The notes below the pieces were generated by a model. The model was not told where the DNA came from and did not search any database. It was given only the letters and a program-made list of their open reading frames with translations. A program made the position numbers and the translations under genes. Positions 9,465 through 19,110 of a stretch of 39,070 nucleotides of DNA are shown here, piece after piece. Position 1 is the stretch's first letter; each line of letters opens with the position of its first letter. Source of the stretch: Burkholderia sp. E7m39 (lineage in GTDB: Bacteria; Pseudomonadota; Gammaproteobacteria; Burkholderiales; Burkholderiaceae); contig BBSL01000282.1 of NCBI GenBank assembly GCA_001319865.1, forward strand, positions 1 to 39,070, in the 5' to 3' direction.

Positions 9465-9647
9465 CGACGACGGGCGCGCAGGCCCGCGATATGTCCGCCG
9501 CGTGACAGCGGCGATCGGGCCTCGCGCGGTGACCAGGCGTGCGGGGCCGCCGCGCCGGACGCCCGCCGAACACCGCGAACGCCGCGACGGCGCAAGCCCG
9601 ATGCCCGCGCCACCACCGACGCGAACGGGCAAATACAGAAAAGTCGC

Positions 9648-9678
9648 TTGACCTTCCCATCATGGGAAGGTCAATACT
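9648..9678 (+). promoter_or_regulatory. CueR/MerR-type copper-responsive copA promoter
   Basis: A palindrome with 13-bp arms (TTGACCTTCCCAT and ATGGGAAGGTCAA around a central C at 9661) covers 9648-9674. The -35 TTGACC (9648-9653) and -10 AATACT (9673-9678) are 19 bp apart. This over-long spacer is the hallmark of MerR-family promoters that the metal-bound regulator must untwist. The core ACCTTCCC...GGGAAGGT is the known CueR box of copper-exporter genes. The start codon lies 46 bp past the -10. Confidence 0.88.
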
Positions 9679-9723
9679 GGTTCCATCAAGCGCTGTTTGC
9701 GCCCGCATTGGAGCCTCGCTGCC

Positions 9724-12342
9724 ATGACCGAATTCGCCACCTCTCGCGCCGCCGATCCGTCCCGCCCGGCGGCATCGTCGGAACTCGATATCCAGGGCAT
9801 GACGTGCGCGTCGTGCGCGCTGCGCGTCGAGAAAGCGCTCGCCAAAGTGCCGGGCGTCGCGCGCGCGTCGGTGAATCTGGCGACGGAGAAAGCGACCGTC
9901 GACGCCGAGGCGTCCGTCGCCGTCGACACGCTGCTGAACGCCGTCCGCAAGGCGGGCTACGAGGCGCAGCCGGTGCATGAAGCGCCGCCGCCCGCCGCCG
10001 ACGCCCCGTCGACGGCAGAACTGGCGATCGGCGGCATGACCTGCGCGGCGTGCTCGATGCGCGTCGAAAAGGCGCTCGCGCGCATTCCCGGCGTCACGTC
10101 CGCATCCGTCAACCTCGCGACCGAAAAGGCGACCGTCACGAGCAACGGCGCGGTCGGCGTCGACCAGTTGATCGCGGCCGTGACGAAGGCCGGCTACCAG
10201 GCGACGCCGCTTTCCGCCGACCCTGCGACGCCCGCCGCCAGCGAAGACAAGGACGCCGCCGCACGCCGCGCCGTGCGCCGCGAACTCGTCGAAGTGGTGA
10301 TCTGCGCGTTGCTGACGCTGCCGCTGATCGCGCCGATGCTCGCCGAACCGCTCGGCGTTCACGCGATGCTGCCCGCCACGCTGCAACTGGCGCTCGCCAC
10401 CGTCGTCCAGTTCGTGTTCGGCGCGCGCTTCTACCGCGCCGCCTGGAAGGCCGTGCGCGCGGGCTCGGGGAATATGGATCTGCTCGTCGCGCTGGGCACG
10501 TCGGCGGCGTATGGCGTAAGCATCTATCAGATGGCGCTGCATCCGGGCGACCTGATGCATCTGTACTTCGAAGCGTCGGCCGTGGTGATCACGCTGGTGC
10601 GCTTCGGCAAATGGCTCGAAGCGCGCGCGAAGCGCCAGACCACCGACGCGATCCGCGCCCTCAACGCGCTGCGGCCGGACCGCGCGCGCATCGTCGTCGG
10701 CACGGAAGAGCATGAGGTGCCGCTCGCGCAGGTGCGCGTCGGCATGACGGTCGCGGTGCGGCCGGGCGAGCGCGTGCCCGTCGACGGCGCGGTGCTGCAA
10801 GGGCGCACGCATATCGACGAATCGCTGATCACGGGCGAAAGCCTGCCCGTGCCGAAGCAGCCCGACGACCGCGTGACGGCCGGCTCGATCAACGGCGAAG
10901 GTGCCATCACGGTGACGACGACGGCTATCGGCGCGGAAACGACGCTCGCGCGCATCATCCGGCTGGTCGAAACGGCGCAGGCGGAAAAGGCGCCGATCCA
11001 GCGGCTGGTGGATCGCGTGAGCGAAATCTTCGTCCCGGCGATTCTCGCGATTGCGCTCGTCACGCTGCTCGGCTGGCTGGTCACCGGCCACGGCGCGGAA
11101 ACGGCGATTCTCAATGCCGTCGCGGTGCTGGTGATCGCGTGTCCGTGCGCGCTCGGCCTCGCCACGCCGACGGCCATCATGGCGGGCACGGGCGTCGCCG
11201 CGCGCCACGGCGTGCTGATCAAAGATGCGCAGGCGCTCGAAATCGCGCATCAGGTGCGCGTCGTCGCGTTCGACAAGACGGGCACCCTGACGGTCGGCCG
11301 GCCGTCGGTGACGGCGTTCGAAACCGCGCAAGGCGTCAGCCGCGGGCACGCGCTCGCGTTGGCGGCAGCCGTCCAACGGCGCAGCGACCATCCGCTGGCA
11401 AAGGCCGTCGTCAAGGCGTTCGACGCCGACGGCGGCGGCGCGCCGCTTCTTCATCAGACGGGCGACGCGCGCGCCGTGGCGGGGCGCGGCGTCGAAGCCG
11501 ATATCGACGGGAAAACGTTCGCGATCGGCAGCAGCCGCTGGCTCGGCGAACTGAACGTCCCGCCGCCGCCGGCGCTTGCCGCGCGCGCCCGCGAACTCGA
11601 AGCGCAAGGCAACACGGTGTCGTGGCTGCTCAGGCGCGGCAGGACCGGGGCGCGTGTGGCGGCGCTGGCGGATGTCCACATGAGCCCTCGAGCCGACGCG
11701 CAAAACGACCTGCAAACGGCCTCAAAAGCAGATTCACAAGCGGATTCAAAAGCGGACTTTGAAGCGGATTCTCAGGTGCTCGCGCTGATCGCCTTCGGCG
11801 ACACGCTGAAGCCCAACGCGCGCGCCGCAGTCGAACGCCTGTCGCGCATGGGCGTGAAAAGCGCGCTCGTCACGGGCGACAACGAAGGCAGCGCGAAGAA
11901 CGTCGCGGCCGCGCTCGGCATCGACGACGTGTACGCGCAGGTGCTGCCGTCCGACAAGGCGCGCGTCGTCCACGAGCTGAAAATCCGCACGTCGAGCGTC
12001 GTGGCGATGGCGGGCGACGGTATCAACGACGCCCCCGCGCTCGCCGCCGCCGACATCGGCATCGCGATGGCGACGGGCACCGACGTCGCGATGCACGCGG
12101 CCGGCATCACGCTGATGCGCGGCGACCCGGCCCTCGTCGCCGACGCGATCGACATCTCGCGCCGCACGTGGCGCAAGATCCAGCAGAACCTGTTCTGGGC
12201 GTTCGTGTACAACCTGATCGGCATTCCGCTCGCGGCGTTCGGCCTGCTCAATCCGATGATCGCGGGGGCGGCGATGGCGTTCTCCAGTGTCAGCGTGGTG
12301 ACGAACGCGCTGCTACTACGGACCTGGCGCTCTTCGCAATGA
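9724..12342 (+). CDS. copA: Copper-exporting P1B-type ATPase CopA
   Basis: This is an 872-residue inner-membrane pump that exports Cu(I) to the periplasm. Two N-terminal heavy-metal-associated domains carry GMTCASC (C28, C31) and GMTCAAC (C107, C110). The membrane metal site CPC is at 473-475, the phosphorylated Asp is D517 in DKTGTLT, and MAGDGIND is near 765; TGES lies in the actuator domain. The ATG at 9724 is preceded by GGAG; an upstream in-frame TTG at 9697 is less likely. A CueR-type operator controls it. An odd low-complexity insert of four-residue repeats (667-682) lies between the N and P domains. No cueR or copZ gene is adjacent. Confidence 0.96.
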   Translation: MTEFATSRAADPSRPAASSELDIQGMTCASCALRVEKALAKVPGVARASVNLATEKATVDAEASVAVDTLLNAVRKAGYEAQPVHEAPPPAADAPSTAELAIGGMTCAACSMRVEKALARIPGVTSASVNLATEKATVTSNGAVGVDQLIAAVTKAGYQATPLSADPATPAASEDKDAAARRAVRRELVEVVICALLTLPLIAPMLAEPLGVHAMLPATLQLALATVVQFVFGARFYRAAWKAVRAGSGNMDLLVALGTSAAYGVSIYQMALHPGDLMHLYFEASAVVITLVRFGKWLEARAKRQTTDAIRALNALRPDRARIVVGTEEHEVPLAQVRVGMTVAVRPGERVPVDGAVLQGRTHIDESLITGESLPVPKQPDDRVTAGSINGEGAITVTTTAIGAETTLARIIRLVETAQAEKAPIQRLVDRVSEIFVPAILAIALVTLLGWLVTGHGAETAILNAVAVLVIACPCALGLATPTAIMAGTGVAARHGVLIKDAQALEIAHQVRVVAFDKTGTLTVGRPSVTAFETAQGVSRGHALALAAAVQRRSDHPLAKAVVKAFDADGGGAPLLHQTGDARAVAGRGVEADIDGKTFAIGSSRWLGELNVPPPPALAARARELEAQGNTVSWLLRRGRTGARVAALADVHMSPRADAQNDLQTASKADSQADSKADFEADSQVLALIAFGDTLKPNARAAVERLSRMGVKSALVTGDNEGSAKNVAAALGIDDVYAQVLPSDKARVVHELKIRTSSVVAMAGDGINDAPALAAADIGIAMATGTDVAMHAAGITLMRGDPALVADAIDISRRTWRKIQQNLFWAFVYNLIGIPLAAFGLLNPMIAGAAMAFSSVSVVTNALLLRTWRSSQ
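11722..11769 (+). repeat. Four tandem 12-bp repeats inside copA
   Basis: Units at 11722-11733, 11734-11745, 11746-11757 and 11758-11769 have the pattern TCAAAAGCGGAT with few changes. They encode [12 protein letters not shown] and FEAD, inserted in the loop before the conserved P-domain text [11 protein letters not shown]. The unit length keeps the reading frame, so gain or loss would change loop length only. The patch is richer in A than the surrounding gene. Confidence 0.85.
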
Positions 12343-12485
12343 TCTGAATCAACGTTCTACCTTTCAAAACTAAAGGAAAACGTTTGGTGTGCCGTTAACG
12401 GGTTTCAGGCTGCCGTTTCGCGTCGCGCGCCGCAGCGCGCGAGACGCATCGGCGCTGTTCCCATCCCGTTACCTGGCAAACATTC

Positions 12486-14457
12486 ATGGACATCCTTTCA
12501 CTGCGCCGCGCAAGCGTCGGCGCCAGGCTCGCCATGCTTTCGTGCGCACTGGTGGCTGCCATCTTCGCGGCGTTCACGTTCGCGGTGACCCGTACAGCCG
12601 GCACGCAGATCAGCGAACAGGTGCTGTCGCGCATCACCGAGAAAGACCGGTCGATCGCCGCGATGATCGCGCTGTTCGACAAGGCGCTGACGGCCGAAGT
12701 CGGCCGCTCCATGACGCTCTTCGCGAGCTTCCTGCCGCCGAACTACGCGCTCGACGAAACGCAGAAAGTCGATATCAACGGCACGCCGACGCCCGTCTTC
12801 AAGGCCGGCGACAAGGTGCTGAACAACGACTTCTCGATTCCCGACCAGTTTCTCGCGCAAAGCGGCGCGATCGCGACGGTCTTCGCGCGCACGGGCGACG
12901 ACTTCGTGCGCGTGACGACGTCGCTGAAGAAGCAGGACGGCACGCGCGCAATTGGCACGCTGCTCGACCGCAAGGGGCCCGCTTACGGCCCCGTCGCGGC
13001 GAACCGCACCTTTACGGGACTCGCGACGCTGTTCGGCAAACGTTACATCACGCAGTACAAGCCGATTACGGATGCGAGCGGCAAGGTGATCGGCGCGCTG
13101 TTCGTCGGCGTGGACGTGGATGCGCAGATCAAGTCGGTCGAAGACGGCATTCGACAGCTGAAGATCGGCGACACGGGCTACTACTTCGTGCTGAATGCAT
13201 CGGCGGGCGCGGAGCGCGGCAAGCTGCTCGTGCATCCCGCCGCCGCAGGCCAGCCCGGCGACGAAAACGCCGCGCCGTACAAGCGCATGCTCGACGAGAA
13301 GGACGGCCGGATCGAATACACGAGCGCCGATGCGTCGCTCGGCGAAACGCGCGCGCAGGACAAGTTCGTGTCGTTCGTCACGGTGCCGGAATGGAACTGG
13401 CTCGTCGGCGGCGTCGCGCGCCGCGACGAAGTGATGGCCGACGTGATCGCCACGCGCAACCGCTTCATGCTGATCGGCTTCGTGCTGGTCGCGCTGTTCG
13501 CCGTCGTGTTCCTCGTCGCGGTGCGGCGGCTCGTGTCGCGTCCGCTCGACGAAGCGGCGATGGCGTCGGAGCGTTTTGCTTCGGGCGATCTGAGCGTGCG
13601 GGTGTCGGCGAGCCACGAGCGGCGCGCCGATGAGATCGGCCGTCTGATGCAGGCGATCGACGGCATCGGCGAAGGGCTTGCGCGCATCGTCACGCAGGTG
13701 CGCAGCGCGTCGGCCGACATGACGGAAGGCACCGCGAAGATCGCGGCGGGCAGCGGCGAGATCGCGTCGCGCATCGGCACGCAGGCCGCGAGCCTCGAAG
13801 AGACGGCGGCCAGCATGCAGCAGATCACGTCGACGGTGCAGCAAAACGCCGGGCACGCGGCGCAGGCGAACACGCTGGTGTCGAGCGCATCGGAAGCGGC
13901 GCTCGACGGCGGCCGTGCCGTCGAGCGCGTCGTATCGACGATGGGCCAGATCAGCCAGTCGTCGAAGAAGATCGCGGACATCACGACCGTGATCGAAGGC
14001 ATCGCATTCCAGACCAACATTCTCGCGCTCAACGCAGCCGTCGAAGCGGCGCGCGCGGGCGAGCACGGCAAGGGCTTCGCGGTGGTCGCGATCGGAAGTG
14101 CGCGCGCTCGCGCAGCGCAGCGCGGCGGCCGCGAAGGAAATCGAAGCGGTAATCGCCGAATCGACGGCGACCGTGTCGAGCGGATTCCGCATCGCCGAGG
14201 AAGCGAGCACGACGATGCGCGCAATTGTCGAGCGGGTGGGCCAGGTGCAGACGATCATCGGTGAGATCAGTGTGGCGTCGAAAGAGCAGTCGGGCGGCAT
14301 CGAGCAGGTGAACACGGCCGTCACGCAGATCGGCGAAGCGACACAGCAGAATGCGGCGCTCGTGAGCGACGCCGAGCAGGCAGCCGCCGATCTGCGCGTG
14401 CAGGCCGATAAGCTCGCGGAAGTGGTCAGCGTGTTTAAGGTGGGCGGGAGGGATTGA
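12486..14457 (+). pseudogene. Methyl-accepting chemotaxis protein with a one-base frameshift
   Basis: Read through one extra base, this encodes a normal chemoreceptor of about 656 residues. It has TM1 (about 13-35), a large periplasmic Cache-type sensor domain, TM2 (about 326-347), HAMP, and a cytoplasmic signalling domain with the tip [20 protein letters not shown]. The frame is lost immediately after HGKGFAVVA, where an extra A at 14091 turns the expected [10 protein letters not shown] into IGSARAR. The correct frame resumes from 14092 to the stop at 14457. As written, translation ends at 14264 with a 57-residue nonsense tail and loses the C-terminal half of the signalling hairpin. Either this is a recent inactivating mutation or a base-calling error. 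No CheR-binding pentapeptide ends the restored protein. Confidence 0.85.
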
Positions 14458-14554
14458 GGGGGTGGGCAGTACCATGCCGTCACACGCGCTGGAGCCGTCG
14501 AGCCAATCGCCGACTGCGCTCCAGCCAATTTACACGGGTGACAGGCAGGCGCTC

Positions 14555-15091
14555 CTATTCCCCATTCTTACTACTCTCTTCGAATTTCCCATGATTGATT
14601 CTGTAAATGTGAATACGCGCTTGCCCCGCCTCATCTCTCGCCCACGAAATAGAAACGTCGGCCGAATCATTCACCCATTTAATCGCTTTGAATCGCGAGT
14701 CCACGCCGTTGTCATTCATATTTATACTATCAAGACAACTACCTACCTTTTTATAAAAAATAACCTTTCCTGCGGTGCCACGTAGCTCGACCGCGTACAA
14801 ATTTGCTTCTAAACCGGCGCCACAATATCCAACCGGATTCGGTGAAGATGCCGTGACGACAATGATCAGGATTACGTCTTTTCCGTCGACACGGCGAGAC
14901 ATAGCCTCAGGAAATACCACTTCATCAGAATCTCGCAACGCTCGATTCAGCAAGGTCGGCAATTCAATCATATGTTTATCGCTCGAACGCGTGATAAACA
15001 CTCTTCCGTTTTCGAAAATCACGCTTTCGCCGGTTGAAATTGTTACGCTATCTGGAAGCGAAGTTTTCGCGTAAGAGAGATCAGCAACCAT
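14555..15091 (-). CDS. Unrecognised, probably exported protein in an AT-richer patch
   Basis: I do not recognise this 178-residue protein with certainty. It begins MVADLSYAKTSLPDS and contains two cysteines in YCGAG and GSCLDSI, and it ends with charged and Ser/Asn-rich residues. The ATG at 15091 is the last start before the conserved-looking body, but the hydrophobic lead is too short for a signal peptide. The preceding bases in another frame read NLPVVLLHF, so the signal peptide may have been split by a frameshift. The frame is also open upstream to 15295, through DNA that codes for another product. Base composition is more AT-rich than its neighbours. It resembles small periplasmic immunity-type proteins only in general form. 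Confidence 0.5.
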   Translation of the reverse strand: MVADLSYAKTSLPDSVTISTGESVIFENGRVFITRSSDKHMIELPTLLNRALRDSDEVVFPEAMSRRVDGKDVILIIVVTASSPNPVGYCGAGLEANLYAVELRGTAGKVIFYKKVGSCLDSINMNDNGVDSRFKAIKWVNDSADVSISWARDEAGQARIHIYRINHGKFEESSKNGE

Positions 15092-15138
15092 CAGAAATGC
15101 AACAGGACGACGGGCAGATTCAGGTCCTGTTCGAATTC

Positions 15139-15440
15139 TTACTTCGGCGTCAGCTTCGTTGTCGCTTCCAATTGGTACTCGGGACTGGTAATCGCGAAAG
15201 CGCTGATGTCCTTCTTCGGCGTGACCGTTGCTTTCACACATACTCGTCACGACGGTTCTTGACCAACACGTCGATCGGCTGATTGCGAGCAGCATTGGGG
15301 ATCGTCATGGCGTAGCCGTCCTTATCTGTGGTGATAGGGTCGGTCTTGTTGATTACCATAGGTTCAACAGGACTCGCAGCGGGCACCGAGGCGGCCACTG
15401 GTTCAGATGTGGGCAACCGATGCCAAAAACCTTCGCCCCA
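15139..15440 (-). pseudogene. Frameshifted and 5'-truncated gene fragment of unknown family
   Basis: One frame encodes TSEPVAASVPAASPVEP, then MTIPNAARNQPIDVLVKNRRDEY up to a stop at 15234. The frame shifted by one base continues without a break as CVKATVTPKKDISAF and SPEYQLEATTKLTPK to a stop at 15139. A single missing base near 15238 restores one continuous product. Upstream the frame meets a stop at 15441-15443, with no ATG. The terminator of the next gene is only 70 bp further, so the 5' part appears lost. The Pro/Ala/Val linker followed by a compact C-terminal domain looks like the tail of a larger surface or secreted protein. The function is unknown. Confidence 0.5.
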
Positions 15441-15507
15441 TTAAACCCAACGCAGCAAAAGCCCACCAGCAGATTTCTCCGAAATCGCACCACCCTATTC
15501 GCAGGAC

Positions 15508-15532
15508 AAAAAAGACCCGCCGAAGCGGGTCT
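15508..15532 (-). terminator. Rho-independent terminator of the GST gene
   Basis: AGACCCGC and GCGGGTCT pair around a CGAA loop (15513-15532). On the minus strand the stem is followed by six T residues (15513-15508). It lies about 90 bp past the stop of the glutathione S-transferase gene. Confidence 0.85.
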
Positions 15533-15623
15533 GAATTCAGAATTTTCACCAAACCATCGACGATTCCAGCGATTTCAATGCATCTCTCACCCGCCGCCCG
15601 TGAACAAAACGCAAGCCCTGCCC

Positions 15624-16277
15624 CTAAAACTCCACGTCCAGCTCATCGATCTCATCGGCTTCCTGCTGCGCCCCGGCGATCCACTGCTGCATCTCGGGCA
15701 GCGCGAGAATGCGCTGGCCATACGCGACGATATCCGGGTCCAGTTGCACGTCGTACGTCACGAAGCGCGTGACGACGGGCGCGTACATCGCATCGGCGGC
15801 GCTGCGCTCGCCGAACAGATACGGCCCGCCGTATTGCTGCAGACACTCGCGCCAGATGGTCACGATCCGCTCGATGTCGGACTGCGCGCGCGCCCACACC
15901 TTGAAGCCCGGAAAGTGCGCTTTCAGGTTCATCGGCAAAGCGGAGCGCAATGAACTGAAGCCCGAATGCATCTCGCCGCAGATCGCGCGGCAATGCGCAC
16001 GCGCTTTGCGGTCCCTCGGCAGCAGCCCCGCTTCGGGGCGCACCTCGTTCAGATATTCGGCGATCGCGAGCGTGTCCCACACCTTGATGCCGTCATGCAC
16101 CAGACACGGCACGAGTATCGACGGCGACAACAACAGCAGTTCGGCGCGCGCGGCAGGGTCGTCGATGGGCATCACGATCTCGTCGAACGGCAAGCCGCTG
16201 AACTTGACCAGCAGCCAGCCGCGCAGCGACCACGAAGAGTAGTTGCGACTGCTGATGGTCAGCGTGGTATTCGTCAT
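15624..16277 (-). CDS. Glutathione S-transferase family protein
   Basis: This is a 217-residue cytoplasmic GST-fold protein. The N-terminal thioredoxin-like domain (about 1-82) opens SSRNYSSWSLRGWLLVKFSG and contains LVPCLVHDG and VWDTLAIAEYLNE, the glutathione gamma-glutamyl-binding segment with its D-T/S pair. The helical C-terminal domain follows, with the GGPYLFGERSAADAMYAPVVTR pattern of the N-capping box. The Ser-Ser-Trp-Ser motif suggests a serine or cysteine-free active site. The ATG at 16277 has AGGAG just upstream; the longer open frame is unsupported. It diverges from the PHB depolymerase gene. The substrate is unknown. Confidence 0.88.
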   Translation of the reverse strand: MTNTTLTISSRNYSSWSLRGWLLVKFSGLPFDEIVMPIDDPAARAELLLLSPSILVPCLVHDGIKVWDTLAIAEYLNEVRPEAGLLPRDRKARAHCRAICGEMHSGFSSLRSALPMNLKAHFPGFKVWARAQSDIERIVTIWRECLQQYGGPYLFGERSAADAMYAPVVTRFVTYDVQLDPDIVAYGQRILALPEMQQWIAGAQQEADEIDELDVEF

Positions 16278-16504
16278 GTCTCGCTCCTGATGAGGGCGTC
16301 GCGATACGCACTCGCGGCCCGCGATGCACGATACCGGGCATGCACGCACCATTTGGCGGCACAACCGGCGCCCCGCATCGTGGCGCGCAAGGGCTATGCC
16401 AACGCCGCTCGCGCACGCGTCATTCAGCCGGCGCTGCAAACCGCGCGATTGGCATATGACTTGCCTCCCATTCGCATACGTTCTCAATCCGTCGCGCGAA
16501 AGCC

Positions 16505-17878
16505 ATGAATCCGCTCGCTTATCCGGCGTACCAGGCGTTCGCCAACCTGATGCTGCCGTTGCGCCACAACGCGTCGCTCGTGCGCGGCGCGCTCGATGCG
16601 TGGCCCGAATACGCCGCTACACCGCATGGCCGCACATGGCGCGCATCGGCCGACCTGCTGTCGCTCGCGGGCCTCACGCATGCGCGGCCGTCGTTCGACA
16701 TTGGCAGCGTCGAGGTCGAAGGCCAATTGGTCGATGTGCACGAGGAAGTCGCGCAATCGACGCCCTTCTGCTCGCTGCTGCATTTGCGCAAGCATGCCTC
16801 GTTCGACGTGCCGCAGCCGCGCGTGCTCGTGATCGCGCCGATGTCGGGCCACTTCGCGACGCTGTTGCGCGGCACGGTTCGCACGATGCTCGCCGAGCAC
16901 GACGTGTACATCACCGACTGGCACAACCCGCGCGACGTGCCCCTCATGGCGGGACGTTTCGGTTTCGACGAGTTCGTGCAGCATGTGATCGACTTCACGG
17001 CAACGATCGGCGAAGGCACGCATCTGCTCGCCGTCTGCCAGCCGACGGTCGCCGCGCTCGCCGCCGTCGCGCTGATGGCCGCCGACGATCACCCCGCGCA
17101 GCCCGCCAGCATGACGCTGATGGCCGGCCCGATCGATACGCGCGTGAACCCGACGCGCGTGAACGAACTCGCGAAAAGCAAGCCGCTCGACTGGTTCGAG
17201 CAGAACCTGATCAGCGCGGTGCCGTTCGGTTTTCGGGGCGCGTTCCGGCGCGTGTACCCGGGCTTCGTGCAGCTGAACGCGTTCATGTCGATGAATCTCG
17301 AACGGCATCTGGAATCGTTCGAGACGATGTACCACGAACGCGCGAAGGGCGATGCGGACAAGGCCGAAGCGATTCGCGTCTTCTATGACGAATACTTCGC
17401 GACGATGGACCTGACGGCGGACTTCTACCTCGAAACCGTCGATACCGTGTTCCAGCGGCATGCGCTGCCGCGCCATGAACTGGAAGTGAAGGGACGGCGC
17501 GTCGAGCCCTCGAAAATACGGCGCACGGCTCTCTTCACCGTCGAAGGCGAACGCGACGACATCTGCGCCGTCGGGCAGACGCTTGCCGCGCAGGATCTAT
17601 GCGACAGGCTGCGTCCTTATCTGAAGACGCATCACGTGCAGACGGGCGTCGGGCACTATGGCGTGTTCAACGGACAGCGCTGGGAGCAGCAGATTTATCC
17701 GCGCATCCGCGCCGTGATTCACGACAACGAGCCGCGTGCCGTGCCCGTCTCGACGCGCGGCGCGCAGACGGCGCTGACGCTCGCGCCGGCCGCGGCATCG
17801 ACCGTCGAAACGCCTGCGGGCACGACGCCCGCCGCCGCCGAAGCCGATCTTTCTTCCGACGAGACCGCCACGGAATGA
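16505..17878 (+). CDS. phaZ: Intracellular poly(3-hydroxybutyrate) depolymerase
   Basis: This 457-residue protein mobilises storage PHB granules inside the cell. It is of the PhaZ type known from Ralstonia/Cupriavidus, which uses Cys in place of the lipase-box Ser. The nucleophile is seen as C178 in LLAVCQPTVAAL. Further family text includes DVYITDWHNPRDVPL, PIDTRVNPTRVNELA, PGFVQLNAFMSMNLERH and the C-terminal GVGHYGVFNGQRW with the catalytic His. Most homologues end near residue 415; here about 40 residues rich in Ala, Thr and Glu extend the C-terminus. It is transcribed alone, convergent with the flavin-reductase gene. Confidence 0.92.
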   Translation: MNPLAYPAYQAFANLMLPLRHNASLVRGALDAWPEYAATPHGRTWRASADLLSLAGLTHARPSFDIGSVEVEGQLVDVHEEVAQSTPFCSLLHLRKHASFDVPQPRVLVIAPMSGHFATLLRGTVRTMLAEHDVYITDWHNPRDVPLMAGRFGFDEFVQHVIDFTATIGEGTHLLAVCQPTVAALAAVALMAADDHPAQPASMTLMAGPIDTRVNPTRVNELAKSKPLDWFEQNLISAVPFGFRGAFRRVYPGFVQLNAFMSMNLERHLESFETMYHERAKGDADKAEAIRVFYDEYFATMDLTADFYLETVDTVFQRHALPRHELEVKGRRVEPSKIRRTALFTVEGERDDICAVGQTLAAQDLCDRLRPYLKTHHVQTGVGHYGVFNGQRWEQQIYPRIRAVIHDNEPRAVPVSTRGAQTALTLAPAAASTVETPAGTTPAAAEADLSSDETATE

Positions 17879-17900
17879 GCGCGGCGGCAGGCGATGACCG

Positions 17901-18515
17901 TTACGACGTCGGCCGGATCATCTCGAACATTTCGCCGATCTGCGCGTAGTCGCCGCGATAGCCCGCGCGCATGATCGGCTGCGCGGCGTGCGTGTCGAAC
18001 CGGCCGTCTTTCAGATACGCCGTCTGGATGTGCACGCCCACGACTTGTCCAAGCGCGAGCCAGTTTTCCATCGGCTTGCCTTCAAGGTCATGCAGCTGCA
18101 CGATCTGCAGCAACTTGCATTCGAGCGCCGCCGGCGCTTCGCCGACATGCGGCACCGATACATTGCGCCCTGCAACAGGCGTGAGCCCGGCCAACTGAAA
18201 CTCGTCGACATCGGGCCCCACAGGCGCCGACGAGCGGTTCATCTGCTGCGCGAGCGGCCGCGTGGCGAGATTCCAGACGAACTCGCGCGTCTGCTCGATG
18301 TTGCGGATGCTGTCCTTGCGCCCTTCGCTGCAGAAACCGATGATCGACGGAAAGGTCGCAAACGCGCCGAAGAAGCTGTACGGCGCGAGATTCAACTGAC
18401 CGCTCGACGAGCGCGTCGATACCCAGCCGATCAGTCGCGGCGCGACGATCGCCTTGAACGGGTCGTGAGGCAGGCCGTGGCCTGCGGCGGGATCATAGAA
18501 ATAGACTTCTGGCAT
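17901..18515 (-). CDS. Flavin reductase-like FMN-binding split-barrel protein
   Basis: This 204-residue cytoplasmic protein belongs to the flavin-reductase/FMN-binding split-barrel family. Typical text is PHDPFKAIVAPRLIGWVST, LNLAPYSFFGAFATFPSIIGFCS, and RDSIRNIEQTREFVWNLA (here with Lys for the first Arg). Such proteins reduce or bind FMN for partner oxygenases, but many are of unknown partner. The ATG at 18515 (MPEVYFYDP) gives the usual family N-terminus; the 20 codons upstream are not needed. It converges on phaZ with 22 bp between stops. No partner oxygenase is adjacent. Confidence 0.85.
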   Translation of the reverse strand: MPEVYFYDPAAGHGLPHDPFKAIVAPRLIGWVSTRSSSGQLNLAPYSFFGAFATFPSIIGFCSEGRKDSIRNIEQTREFVWNLATRPLAQQMNRSSAPVGPDVDEFQLAGLTPVAGRNVSVPHVGEAPAALECKLLQIVQLHDLEGKPMENWLALGQVVGVHIQTAYLKDGRFDTHAAQPIMRAGYRGDYAQIGEMFEMIRPTS

Positions 18516-18683
18516 GACGTTGCGTGGGTTCGGATCGTGGACGGGCGCGCACGCCCCATCCATCGACGATAGCATGCGCGGCGTTCAGCATTGCTTTACG
18601 CGTTCATCGATACTTCACCTTTCTGCTACCTGACGCACAGCGTATCGTCACCGCAAGGTTGAACACAATTGCGGAGAGAGCAT

Positions 18684-19076
18684 ATGGACGCGGAACGAAT
18701 TGAACGCATCATGCTGGCGCTGCGACGCGCCGCCGAACGCGAACGGCTTCTGCCTTATCAGCGCTTCCACGCGATGTTCGGCGCAACGGACCCGCTCGTC
18801 ACCCGCTACGATGCGCTCGAGCGAGCCGTGACATCGCTCGCGGAAATATCGGCTGTCGACTACGGCGTGCTGCTCGCGCTCGACAACGGCCTGCCCGGCC
18901 TCGAGTTCTTCCGCCGCTTCAAGAAATACCGGTTCGACGACTTCGTCGCCGTGATGGGGCCGCAGATTCATTGGGAATCGATCAAGCGCAAGCGCGTGCT
19001 CGTGGAAGCCGAGCGACGCCGCGTATATGACGACGCGAAACGCAAGGCCGCGAGTCAGATCCTCGAGATCGCGTGA
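18684..19076 (+). CDS. Small protein of unknown function
   Basis: This is a 130-residue soluble protein with no signal peptide or membrane helix. It is rich in Arg, Glu and Ala and looks helical: MDAERIERIMLALRRAAERER, then LPGLEFFRRFKKYRFDDFVAVMG and a basic C-terminal tail. The ATG at 18684 follows GGAGAG at a good distance. It reads away from the flavin-reductase gene and converges with the porin gene. I do not recognise the family. The coding character is supported by start signal, GC bias and lack of a better frame. Confidence 0.7.
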   Translation: MDAERIERIMLALRRAAERERLLPYQRFHAMFGATDPLVTRYDALERAVTSLAEISAVDYGVLLALDNGLPGLEFFRRFKKYRFDDFVAVMGPQIHWESIKRKRVLVEAERRRVYDDAKRKAASQILEIA

Positions 19077-19110
19077 GCGTCGCTAACGGCCAGTTGCTTG
19101 CGCTGCGGCA

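Noticed and set aside
9440..9480. A CCGTCGTC/GACGACGG hairpin at the stop of the DUF1254 gene as a terminator
   Set aside because: The stem overlaps the stop codon and has no T-run, and GACGAC-type repeats are common in this GC-rich DNA.
9214..11715. An open frame of 833 codons on the minus strand opposite copA
   Set aside because: It is a GC-bias shadow of copA and the DUF1254 gene: Arg/Ala/His-rich text, no family motif and no start signal.
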